From Actinacidiphila yeochonensis CN732 (GTDB lineage Bacteria; Actinomycetota; Actinomycetes; Streptomycetales; Streptomycetaceae), in the NCBI RefSeq assembly GCF_000745345.1, contig NZ_JQNR01000005.1:868001-932000 (forward strand): a stretch of 64,000 nt of DNA. The letters run 5' to 3'. The translations under genes were made by a program, and so were the position numbers. Each line of letters starts with the position of its first letter. Position 1 is the stretch's first letter. Shown here in pieces: positions 42,852 through 50,979 of the stretch. The notes beneath the pieces were generated by a model. The model was not told where the DNA came from, ran no database searches, and was given only the letters and a program-made list of their open reading frames with translations.

Positions 42852-43235
42852 TCAGCCGAGGCCGCCCAGCAGGCTGCCGAGCGGCAGACCGCCCAGCAGC
42901 GAGCCGCCCGGCAGACCGCCCAGCGCGGAGCCGGCGGTGTTCTGCACGCCCTGGAGGCCGCCGACGCTGTTGAGCGCGGAGCCCGCGACGCCCTGGACCT
43001 GGTCCGCGCCGCCCTGGACGGTCTCCAGCGCGTCCTGGACGTGCGTGGTGTCCGCGACCTTCTGCAGCGGCTGCTCGGCGAGCGCCTGGTCCACCCCGCC
43101 GTTGATGCTGGTGGGCATCGTCGACATGTTGTCGGGGGACACGGAATTGGCGGCGGTCTCGGCAAAGGCCGGCACGGCCATTCCGGCCGCCATCACCGAG
43201 CCGGCCAGAACCGCCGCCACCTTCGAGTACTTCAT
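42852..43235 (-). CDS. Small secreted Gly/Val-rich protein of the chaplin-rodlin cluster
   Basis: A 127-residue exported protein. Its signal peptide (MKYSKVAAVLAGSVMAAGMAVPAFA) is very close to that of the short chaplin at 44317, but there is no chaplin domain. The mature part has VNGG/VQGG motifs and a C-terminus of GGLPGGSLLGGLPLGSLLGGLG. Function unknown; probably a surface-layer component made with chaplins. ATG 43235 with AAGGAAAGGG upstream. Confidence 0.85.
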   Translation of the reverse strand: MKYSKVAAVLAGSVMAAGMAVPAFAETAANSVSPDNMSTMPTSINGGVDQALAEQPLQKVADTTHVQDALETVQGGADQVQGVAGSALNSVGGLQGVQNTAGSALGGLPGGSLLGGLPLGSLLGGLG

Positions 43236-43712
43236 TGCCACCCTTTCCTTAGCCAGAGCCGGCGGCCGCCCGTCGAGGGGGCCGACCACCGCTGTCACCG
43301 TCGGACCGTCGGTCCGTCGATGTGCACAACGACCAGGCGGACCAGCGGAAACGTGACCGTCACCCGCCGTTCGGCAATCACCCGTACGGGAGATACCTGG
43401 TGTGTTCGTCGCACTATGTGTTTTGCCGGAGGAGCCTCGCCCGCCCGTGCGCGCGGCACACGAGGCGCACCCAGGGCACGCGGAACACGAGGGCGGGGTC
43501 TCCCGCGCTCGTGTCCCGCACCCGGCGGGTGCGCGTGGGGGCGCCGTCCGGCCGCGCCGTTCTTCAGCTCTTCGGTGGGCCCCGTCGGACTCCTGTGGAG
43601 ACCGGCGGGGTCCGCCGGACCCCACCGCGACGCACTGGAGCGAACCGAGGCACCGGTCGCGGCAGTTGACGGCGGCGGGGTCAGAGCGGGGGTCAGTGGG
43701 GGGTCGGACGGT
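43236..43712. other. Gap between secreted-protein and sortase-chaplin genes
   Basis: The part just left of 43400 contains the promoter of the leftward gene at 42852; on the minus strand it reads GTACGGGTGATTGCCG near 43370-43388, similar to words upstream of the short chaplin and second rodlin. I see no gene in the rest. Confidence 0.45.
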
Positions 43713-44180
43713 TCAGCGGGTCCGCGCGGAGGCGCGGGACGAGCGCCGGTAGAGCAGCGCACCGCCGAGCAGCAGCGCGGCGCCGGCGGCGGAGGCCGCA
43801 CCTGCCTCGCGCACGTTCAGGCCCGTCTCGGCCAGTTGCGTGTGCCGGGGCGCGGGGGGCGCCTGCCGGACCGGTGGGGTGGTCGTGGGAGCGGGCGGCG
43901 GAGGCGTGGTCGGCGCCGCCTGGGCCGGCGGGGCCCCAGCGGTGTTCTGGCAGTTGTTGCCGAACGCCGGGTTGAGGACGCCCACGGCGTCCACGGTGTT
44001 CCCGCACGCGTTGACCGGGACGTTCACCGGTACCTGCACGCTGTTGCCCGACAGGACGCCGGGCGAGCCGGCGGCGTTGCCCGTGGCGGTGGAGTCCGCG
44101 TGCGCGGCTCCCCCGGTCGCGGCGAGGACGCCGCCTACGGCAGCGACCGTGAGCAGGCTCCGGCTGAGGATCTGTCGCAT
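43713..44180 (-). CDS. Sortase-anchored chaplin with a single chaplin domain
   Basis: A 155-residue secreted protein: signal peptide 1-28, one chaplin domain (GSPGVLSGNSVQVPVNVPVNACGNTVDAVGVLNPAFGNNCQN, Cys pair), a Pro/Thr linker (TPPPPAPTTTPP), sorting signal LAETG, TM helix AASAAGAALLLGGALLYRR. Long chaplins of S. coelicolor (ChpA-C) carry two chaplin domains before the sorting signal; this has one. It should be covalently attached to the wall by a class E sortase and nucleate chaplin fibres. Confidence 0.93.
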   Translation of the reverse strand: MRQILSRSLLTVAAVGGVLAATGGAAHADSTATGNAAGSPGVLSGNSVQVPVNVPVNACGNTVDAVGVLNPAFGNNCQNTAGAPPAQAAPTTPPPPAPTTTPPVRQAPPAPRHTQLAETGLNVREAGAASAAGAALLLGGALLYRRSSRASARTR

Positions 44181-44316
44181 GACTCTTCTTTCCGCATCTG
44201 TGGTCCGGGGCCGGACGCCACTGCGCCGGCCCCCGCCGGGACGCACCGCCCGGGGCCGCCGCAGTGGCGGCCCGGGCAGCACCCGACCTGGGCACCAGGG
44301 CCCCGTCAGGTAGGCG

Positions 44317-44556
44317 TCAGCTGTCGGCGTTGATGCAGGTGTTGCCGAACGCCGGGTTGAGCAGCGCGATGATGTCGATGGTGTTGCCGCACAGGTTGAC
44401 CGGCACGTGCACCGGGACCTGGATGACGTTGCCGGACAGCACGCCGGGGGAGCCGGCGGCGACCGCGCCCGCGTCAGAGCTGGCGAACGCCGGAACGGCG
44501 GCACCCGCGGCCATCAGGGTGCCCGCGGCGACGGCCGCGATCTTCGTGTACTTCAC
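44317..44556 (-). CDS. Short chaplin
   Basis: A 79-residue protein: signal peptide (KYTKIAAVAAGTLMAAGAAVPAFA) and one chaplin domain: GSPGVLSGNVIQVPVHVPVNLCGNTIDIIALLNPAFGNTCIN, with two Cys for a disulfide. Secreted, self-assembles as amyloid-like film that lowers surface tension for aerial growth. GTG 44556. It lies 136 bp upstream of the sortase chaplin. Confidence 0.95.
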   Translation of the reverse strand: MKYTKIAAVAAGTLMAAGAAVPAFASSDAGAVAAGSPGVLSGNVIQVPVHVPVNLCGNTIDIIALLNPAFGNTCINADS

Positions 44557-44941
44557 GGTGTGGACTCCTTTTCCGGAAGCGGCGACTGGGAACCCCCACG
44601 TCGGTCGTGGCGGCCGGGCGCGACCCTTGCGCCCACGCACCGCTGCCGCCCGGTCCAACGACCGGGCTCGACGCGAGGAAACTCCCTCTTTGCCACTATT
44701 TATTGCGATTCACCCGTAAGGCTGTAGCCGACGGGCAGGCGGAACCGCCCACGAGCGCTCCGGCCCGGCTCCCGCGGCGAGCCGCCCTGCCCCGGCCCAC
44801 CGGCGCGGGGCTCGGCGGACGGGGCGGGACGGGCGGCCCGGCGGTCGCGGGACAGCGGACGCATGACAGCGGACGCGGGTCAGCTGACGCCGGTGGCGGG
44901 CCGGTGGTCGCCGAAGGCGGGCCGGCGGTCGCCGGTGGCGG
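44557..44941. other. Gap upstream of the short chaplin
   Basis: Minus strand has TTACGGGTGAATCGCAATAA near 44696-44716 inside an A/T-rich island, the likely promoter of the chaplin genes. The rest lies downstream of the second rodlin. No gene seen. Confidence 0.5.
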
Positions 44942-45352
44942 TCAGTGGTTGCCGGTCCCGTTGCCGGACAGCAGCGGGATGTTGTCCAGGATGTGGGAGA
45001 GCGCCCCGTCACCCTGCACCTGCGTGGAGTTCTCGGTGCACTGCTGGGTCTGCGGCGAGCTCAGGACGTTCAGGTCCTGGACGGTGATCGGGATCGCGCC
45101 GATCAGCGAACCGAGGTTGGCCGTCGCGGGCAGCGCGATGCAGGGCTTGTTGAGCGAGCCCTGGATGAGCGCGAAGGACGGGCTCATCACGCCGCTGGTG
45201 TAGGTGTTGCCGTAGCTCTGCTCGGAACCGTTGCCGTTGGCGGTGGTGGTTCCGTGTTCGTCGCCGATGGCCATCGCGCCCGGGGCGACCGCGGCGGAGA
45301 CACCCGCGAGGGAGGCGGCGACGGCCGCGGTGGCGAAGAGCTTCTTGATCAC
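44942..45352 (-). CDS. rdl: Rodlin, copy 2
   Basis: A 136-residue secreted rodlin: signal peptide to AMA, then GDEHGTTTANGNGSEQSYGN, LIQGSLNKPCIALPATANLGSLIGAIPITVQDLNVLSSPQTQQCTENSTQVQGDGALSHILDNIPLLSGNG. It is clearly paralogous to the protein at 42317, differing at many positions, so the duplication is old. GTG 45352. In S. coelicolor the two rodlin genes are adjacent; here they bracket three other surface genes. Confidence 0.95.
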   Translation of the reverse strand: MIKKLFATAAVAASLAGVSAAVAPGAMAIGDEHGTTTANGNGSEQSYGNTYTSGVMSPSFALIQGSLNKPCIALPATANLGSLIGAIPITVQDLNVLSSPQTQQCTENSTQVQGDGALSHILDNIPLLSGNGTGNH

Positions 45353-45843
45353 GGTGGGTCCTTCATCAGGGAACGGGGGAACGCAGGGACCGCCGGAACG
45401 ACGGGACCGCGGGAGCCTCCTTCGGCCGGTGCTCGGCCCCGAGTTCCCGCGCCGCCCTGACCAACACCCGGGAACCGCCGCCGGTAATGAACCTTCACCC
45501 GAATGGATAACGACCGTCGCGACGCACGGACAGCCCACCCGCGAACGGGTGAATTCACGGAGCGCCAGATTGACGTTCCCTACATCCCGACCTTCCGATG
45601 GTCATAAGAAAGTGCAGTTCAGGGGGGTGGAAGCGACCCGCCGCGCGTCGTCCGCCGTATTCCGCACACGGTCTGGGACGGTGCCGGAGGAGCGCGCGGG
45701 GATTACCTGGCCGCCACCGGACTCGTTGAGTGCACACGACCCGTTGATCACTGTTGGTCCGCAATGTTCCATCACCGGTCACCGGGTCGCGGAACCGACC
45801 AGACTTCGCACGTCTCCGGCCACCGGGGAGAGGGAACGGCGCG
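45353..45843. other. Divergent region between rodlin 2 and the exopolysaccharide operon
   Basis: Minus strand TTCGGGTGAAGGTTCATTAC (45484-45503) is the probable rodlin promoter zone. ACGGGTGAATTCAC at about 45545 faces the other way. 45740-45830 leads the exopolysaccharide operon; GGGGAGAGGGA precedes its ATG. No gene. Confidence 0.5.
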
Positions 45844-47097
45844 ATGCGGCAAGAGCAGAACGGCGCGGAAGACCGGCTGTGCGGGCTGACGGTGATGCAC
45901 CTGGCGCAGCCCGTCGAAGGCGGCGTCGCCCGCGTCGTCGCCGACCTGGCGGACGCCCAGGTGCGGCAGGGCGCCCGGGTGGTCGTCGCGTGCCCGCCCG
46001 GCGGGACGCTCGGGGCGGAGGCCGCCGCCCGCGGCGCGCGGGTCGTGCCCTGGGCCGCCCGCCGCCCGCCCGGGACCTCGCTGGCCGCCGAGACGCGGGC
46101 CGCGGCCCACGTACTGGGCTCGGTCCGCCCCGACCTCCTCCACCTGCACAGCGCCAAGGCGGGCCTGGCCGGACGGCTGGCCGCCAGGGGCCGGGTGCCC
46201 ACCGTCTTCCAGCCGCACGCCTGGTCGTACGAGGCCGTACGCGGTCCGGTCGGCGCCGCCGCGGTGCGCTGGGAGCGGTACGCCGCCCGCTGGGCGCACC
46301 GGGTGCTGTGCGTCAGCGCGGCGGAGCGCGACCGAGGGCTGCTGCACGGGGTGCTGGCCGAGTACGCGGTCGTCCCCAACGGCGTGGACACCGAACGGTT
46401 CCGCCCGCCCCGCGACCGCGTCGCCGCCCGCGCCGCGCTGCCCGCGCTCACCGCCTTCGCCGCCACCCCGCTCCCCGTCGGCCCCACCGTCCCCGGGCAG
46501 CCGCTCGGCCACCCGCGGCCCGGCGCCACCGGCGGCGCCCGCGACGGGACTCCACTGGTGGTGTGCGTCGGTCGGCTGTGCCCGCAGAAGGGGCAGGACG
46601 TGCTGCTGCGGGCCTGGCCGCGGGTCACCGAGCGGCTGCCCGCCGCCCGGCTGGCCCTCGTCGGCGACGGCCCCGACCTGCCCCGGCTGCTGCGCGACGC
46701 ACCGGACGGCGTGCTCTTCGCCGGCCCCGCCGCCGACCCGCTCCCCTGGTACCAGGCCGCCGACGTCGCGGTGCAGCCGTCCCGTTGGGAGGGGATGGCG
46801 CTGGCCCCGCTGGAGGCGATGGCCTGCGGCGTGCCGGTCGTCGCCACCGACGTGGCCGGTGCCCGGGAGAGCGCCCCGCCGGACGGCGGCGGCGCGATCG
46901 TGCCGCCCGGCGACCCCGCCGCGCTGGCCGCCGCGCTGCTGGTCCTGCTCACCGCCCCGGCGCGGCGCGCCGCCGCCGGACGGCGGGCTCTCGACCACGT
47001 ACGCGCCCACCACGACGTGCGCGCCGCCACCGCGGCGGTCAGCGCCCTCTACGCCGACCTGCTCCCCCGCCCCATCTCCGAGGCATCCGCCCGATGA
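45844..47097 (+). CDS. Glycosyltransferase family 4 (exopolysaccharide)
   Basis: A 417-residue GT-B enzyme. N-domain: LTVMHLAQPVEGGVARVVADLA, LHLHSAKAGLAGRLAARG. C-domain: VVCVGRLCPQKGQDVLLRAW, ALVGDGPDLPRLL, VAVQPSRWEGMALAPLEAMACGVPVVATDVAGARE (donor-binding E-x7-E). A low-complexity insert (about 205-235) lies between. It transfers a sugar from a nucleotide donor to a lipid-linked oligosaccharide in the cytoplasm. ATG 45844 with a strong site GGGGAGAGGGA. First gene of a rightward operon to 57286. Confidence 0.94.
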   Translation: MRQEQNGAEDRLCGLTVMHLAQPVEGGVARVVADLADAQVRQGARVVVACPPGGTLGAEAAARGARVVPWAARRPPGTSLAAETRAAAHVLGSVRPDLLHLHSAKAGLAGRLAARGRVPTVFQPHAWSYEAVRGPVGAAAVRWERYAARWAHRVLCVSAAERDRGLLHGVLAEYAVVPNGVDTERFRPPRDRVAARAALPALTAFAATPLPVGPTVPGQPLGHPRPGATGGARDGTPLVVCVGRLCPQKGQDVLLRAWPRVTERLPAARLALVGDGPDLPRLLRDAPDGVLFAGPAADPLPWYQAADVAVQPSRWEGMALAPLEAMACGVPVVATDVAGARESAPPDGGGAIVPPGDPAALAAALLVLLTAPARRAAAGRRALDHVRAHHDVRAATAAVSALYADLLPRPISEASAR

Positions 47098-49130
47098 CCC
47101 GCACCGCCGCACCCCAGCCCGCCGAGGAGCCGCCCGCCGCCGGCGCGGCGCCGGCGCAGCCCTCCACAGCCCTGTGGATGGACAACGCCTTCACCCCCTA
47201 CAGCGCCTCCGCCGCCCACGGCCGCCTGGTCCAGCCGCCGTTCGCCCCCTCAGGCCCGTTCGCCTCATCCGGTCCGTCCGGCCCGTTCGCCTCGTCCGGC
47301 CCGCTCGCCTCGTCCGCCTCGACCGGCCCTCGGCCGGAGGCGGCCCCGCCCCGCGTCCTGGCCGGCGGTGCGCCCGGCACCCACCCGCTCGCGGAGGGCG
47401 GGGCCTCCCCGCCGGCCGCCCCGGGCACCGGGCCCGTCCCGGGCGCCGCCCCCGCGCCCGCCGGCTCGACGCCGCCCGCGCGGGTGCCCGGGGCGGACGG
47501 CCGGGTCGCCGTACTGCCCCAGGTCCAGCCGGAGGCGCGGCTGGACCGGACGGAGCCGCGGCCGGACCAGAAGGAGTCACGGCCGGCGGTGCCGCCGCCG
47601 GGCGGCGCCGCGCGCACGGCGACCGAGGCGGAGTCCGGCACCGAATTCAGGGCGGAGTCCAGGGCGCCGTCCGGCGCCGAGTCCGGTCCCGCTGCGGCCG
47701 GTCCCACGGCGGCCGGCACCGCGGCCCGCGGCCGACGGCAGGGCCGCCCGAGCGGCTGGGCGGCCGCCCTCGCGGCGGCCGACGGCGCCGCGGCGCTGCT
47801 CGGCCTGGCGCTGGTCGGCCCGCACGGCGGCCCGGTGCTCCCCGTGGTGCTGCTCGCCGTCCTGTACGCCGCCCAGCGTCGTACCGGCCTGTACCGGCCG
47901 CTGCTCGCCCCGGCCACGCTGGACGAGGTGCCGTCGGCCGCCCTCGGCACCGCGCTGGCCTGGGGGCTGGCCGCCGCCGCGCTGGCCGCGACCGCGCCGC
48001 GCCGGGCGCTGGACTGGTCCGACCTGTTCGGCGCCGCCGCGCTGACGCTGCTCGGCTGCGTGGCGCTGCGCGGGCTCGTCCACCGGCTGCACCGGTGGCG
48101 GCGCGGTCGCCGGCCCGAGCCCGCCCTCGTCGTCGGCGACGCCCCGGCGGCCCGGCACGTCGCGGAGGCGCTGCGCGCCCACCCCGAGTACGGGCTGTAC
48201 CCGGTCACGGTCAGCACCGACCCGGCCGACCCCCACACGCCAGCCGACCCGGCCGACCTGACCGACCCGAGCGGCCTGACCGACCTCGTCCGCCGCGCCG
48301 CCCGCGAGGACGTCCGGCACGTGCTGCTGGTCGGTCCGCACCCGGCGCACCCCGCCGACGGCCCGTCACCCGCCGCGCCCGGCCGCCGGACCGGGGCCGG
48401 TGCCCGGGACGCGGTGGGCACGGCGGTCGCCGCGCGCCTCGCCGGACTCGGCTGCCGCACCTGGCGGGTGGAGCCGGCCGGGCGGGCGGGCGAGCCCGGG
48501 GGCTCCGGGGCGCACCACCTGTGGGCGTACGCCTGCTCGCCGGTGGAGACCGCCCGCGCGCGGGGGAAGCGAGCCACCGACGTGCTGCTGGCCGGTACCG
48601 CGCTGCTGGCGGTCTCCCCGGTGCTGGCCGGGTGCGCGCTGGCCGTCAGGCTGGCCGACGGGCCCGGCGTCCTCTTCCGGCAGGAGCGGATCGGCCGCGG
48701 CGGCCGGCCGTTCACCCTGCTGAAGTTCCGCACCCTGCGCCCCCGCGACGAGGACGAGGCGGCCACCCGCTGGAGCATCGCGCACGACGGGCGCGTGAGC
48801 GGAGTCGGCCGGCTGCTGCGCAGGACCTCCCTCGACGAGCTGCCGCAGCTGTGGAACGTGCTGCGCGGTGACATGAGCCTGGTCGGCCCCCGTCCCGAAC
48901 GGCCGCACTTCGTCGAGGAGTTCAGCCGGACGCACGCCGGGTACGCGGACCGGCACCGGATGCCCGCCGGACTCACCGGCCTCGCCCAGGTGCACGGCCT
49001 GCGCGGCGACACCTCGATCGCCGACCGGGCCCGGTTCGACAACCACTACATCGACTCCTGGTCGCTCTGGCGGGACGTGGCGATCATGCTGCGCACCGCC
49101 CTGGCGCTGCTCCGGCCGGGCGGCAGCTGA
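47094..49130 (+). CDS. Polyprenyl-phosphate sugar-phosphotransferase (exopolysaccharide initiator)
   Basis: A 678-residue membrane protein. Residues 1-215 are disordered and repeat-rich (Ser/Pro/Ala with FASSGP-like units). TM helices follow (AALAAADGAAALLGLALVG, VLPVVLLAVLYAA, ALGTALAWGLAAAALAA, ALTLLGCVALRG), a CoA-binding-like domain (ALVVGDAPAARHVAEALRAH) and the catalytic domain at about 490-678: KRATDVLLAGTALLAVSPV, FRQERIGRGGRPFTLLKFRTL, RRTSLDELPQLWNVLRGDMSLVGPRPE. It puts the first sugar phosphate on undecaprenyl phosphate. Coupled by ATGA to the GT4. Confidence 0.94.
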   Translation: MTRTAAPQPAEEPPAAGAAPAQPSTALWMDNAFTPYSASAAHGRLVQPPFAPSGPFASSGPSGPFASSGPLASSASTGPRPEAAPPRVLAGGAPGTHPLAEGGASPPAAPGTGPVPGAAPAPAGSTPPARVPGADGRVAVLPQVQPEARLDRTEPRPDQKESRPAVPPPGGAARTATEAESGTEFRAESRAPSGAESGPAAAGPTAAGTAARGRRQGRPSGWAAALAAADGAAALLGLALVGPHGGPVLPVVLLAVLYAAQRRTGLYRPLLAPATLDEVPSAALGTALAWGLAAAALAATAPRRALDWSDLFGAAALTLLGCVALRGLVHRLHRWRRGRRPEPALVVGDAPAARHVAEALRAHPEYGLYPVTVSTDPADPHTPADPADLTDPSGLTDLVRRAAREDVRHVLLVGPHPAHPADGPSPAAPGRRTGAGARDAVGTAVAARLAGLGCRTWRVEPAGRAGEPGGSGAHHLWAYACSPVETARARGKRATDVLLAGTALLAVSPVLAGCALAVRLADGPGVLFRQERIGRGGRPFTLLKFRTLRPRDEDEAATRWSIAHDGRVSGVGRLLRRTSLDELPQLWNVLRGDMSLVGPRPERPHFVEEFSRTHAGYADRHRMPAGLTGLAQVHGLRGDTSIADRARFDNHYIDSWSLWRDVAIMLRTALALLRPGGS

Positions 49131-49292
49131 TGGCCGCCCCGACCGCTCCCCCGGCCCGCCCCCGGCCGGACGCCGATCCGCCCCGCCGCCGCACCCGCCC
49201 GGCCTCCCCTGCCTCCCCGGCCCCTCCGCTCCTGGTGGCGCGGGCTCACCCGTCCGGCCGAGCTCGCCCGCTACGCGTACCTCGCCCCGGCC

Positions 49293-50702
49293 GTGGCCAC
49301 GGTGCTGCTGCTCGCGCTGCCGGTGCCGCCCGGGAACGTCAGCTCGTCCGGCAAGGTCACCCCCGCCGACGCGGCCTCCGCCGTCCTCGTACTGGCCTGC
49401 GCGGTACGGCTGCTGCGCGACCGTCGCCGCCCGCTGCGCCCGGCCGCCGCGCTGCTGCTCGGCGCACCGCTCGTCGCCTTCGCCGCCTCGGCGGTCGTGA
49501 CGCCCGATCCGGGCGCCGGGGCCACCGGGTTCGTCCGCTACGCGCAGGTGTTCGTCCTGGTGCCGGCCGCGGTGGTGCTGCTGCTGCGCGACCGGCGGGA
49601 CTTCGCGGTGCTGGCCGGCGCCGTGGTGGCCCTGGCCCTGGTGCAGGGCGGCGTCGGGGTGTGGCAGTACGCGACCGGCGGCGGCGCCTCCTACCAGGGG
49701 CAGGACGTCCGGGCGGTCGGCACGTTCGGGCCCTCGGACATCATGGGCATGGCCACCGTGGTCGCCTACGGGCTGCTGGTGGCCGCCGGTTACGCGCTCG
49801 CACCGGGCCGGCGGGGGGTGCGGATCGGCGCGGGCGCCTGCGCGGCCGTCCTCCTCGTACCGCTGACGGTGTCGTTCAGCCGGGGGACGTGGATCGCGAC
49901 GGCGGTGGCGCTCGGCGCCGTCACGGTGCTGGCCGGACGGCGGCAGGCCGTCCGGGTGCTGGGCACGGCGGCCGCGTGCGCGGTGCTGCTGGTCGGCGGG
50001 GCCGGCGTCGGCTCGCAGATGATCACCGAACGGCTGACCAGCATCACGCAGGTGACGGACGCGCCCGACCCGTCCGTCACCGACCGCTACACCCTCTGGT
50101 CGGCGGCGGTCTCCATGTGGCGCGAGCACCCGGTGCTCGGCGTCGGCCTCAAGCGCTTCCCGGCGGAACGCGACAGCCACGCCTCGCTCGCCCTCGACTC
50201 CGGCAGCGACACCGACGGCGCCGGCCAGGGCTTCACCCGTGAACCCCTCCTCTCCCCGCACAACATGTACCTGCTGGCCCTCTCCGAGCAGGGCCTGACG
50301 GGCTGCCTGCTGCTGGGCGGCTCCTGGGCGGCCCTCCTCGCGGCCGGCACCGCCCGGCTGCTCCGTACCCGCCGGACGGCGGCCGGCACCGCCCGGCTGC
50401 TCCGTACCCGCCGGACGGCGGCCGCCGACCGCTCCCGTCCCACCGCGCCCCTTCCCGGAACCGGAACCGGCGGCGGTACGGCGGCCTCGTCCGGCAGTAC
50501 GGCGCCACGGCCCGGCGGTACGGCGGTCCCGCTCCCCGCCGGGTCCGTCGGCCCGGGGCTCGCGGCCGTCGGGCTGCTGCTGTGGACCTGCGTCGACTTC
50601 CTCTACGCCGACATCGGCGGCCCGGTGACCCCGCTGACGGCCGTCGTCCTCGGCCTCGCGGCCTGGTGGGCCCTCGAACCCTCGGACGGGCGGCGCTCAT
50701 GA
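49293..50702 (+). CDS. O-antigen ligase-like polymerase; N-terminus uncertain
   Basis: A 469-residue multi-span protein with Wzy_C features: VSFSRGTWIATAV, SVTDRYTLWSAAVSMWREHPVLGVGLKRFP, LSPHNMYLLALSEQGLTG. It polymerises or ligates lipid-linked repeats outside the membrane. GTG 49293 is the first start in frame but lies inside the first TM helix (RYAYLAPAVATVLLLALP begins earlier). The coupled ATG at 49130 (TGATG with the preceding stop) is in another frame, so a +1 frameshift between 49130 and 49240 is likely. A 39-bp duplication is inside. Confidence 0.85.
   Translation: MATVLLLALPVPPGNVSSSGKVTPADAASAVLVLACAVRLLRDRRRPLRPAAALLLGAPLVAFAASAVVTPDPGAGATGFVRYAQVFVLVPAAVVLLLRDRRDFAVLAGAVVALALVQGGVGVWQYATGGGASYQGQDVRAVGTFGPSDIMGMATVVAYGLLVAAGYALAPGRRGVRIGAGACAAVLLVPLTVSFSRGTWIATAVALGAVTVLAGRRQAVRVLGTAAACAVLLVGGAGVGSQMITERLTSITQVTDAPDPSVTDRYTLWSAAVSMWREHPVLGVGLKRFPAERDSHASLALDSGSDTDGAGQGFTREPLLSPHNMYLLALSEQGLTGCLLLGGSWAALLAAGTARLLRTRRTAAGTARLLRTRRTAAADRSRPTAPLPGTGTGGGTAASSGSTAPRPGGTAVPLPAGSVGPGLAAVGLLLWTCVDFLYADIGGPVTPLTAVVLGLAAWWALEPSDGRRS
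50343..50420. repeat. 39-bp perfect in-frame tandem duplication
   Basis: 50343-50381 and 50382-50420 are identical and encode GTARLLRTRRTAA twice in a cytoplasmic loop of the O-antigen ligase-like protein. Frame is kept. Confidence 0.95.
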
Positions 50703-50979
50703 CCGCGCCCCCGCGCCCCCTCCACGCCCCGGCAGCGCCCCACCGCGACCGGGCTGCCGCGGCCGTACGCACGAGCCGTCGGCACCCGCACGCCGGCGAC
50801 GCCCGGCCCCGCCGCCACGGCCACCTCGCACCGCCCCGGCCACCGCGCCGGCCCCCTACCCGCACCCGTCCGCTCTGCGGCGGCCCTCCGCCGCGCACCC
50901 GAACACGGGGACCGCCATCAACCACGCGAACCCCCAGGAGCCGGCCGCCCGAACCCGCGGCGAGGGCACGGCCCACGAC

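Noticed and set aside
45231-49130. An open frame of 1299 codons covering rodlin 2, GT4 and the sugar transferase
   Set aside because: Only the part from 47094 matches a protein family; the rest is shadow of the GT4 and intergenic DNA.
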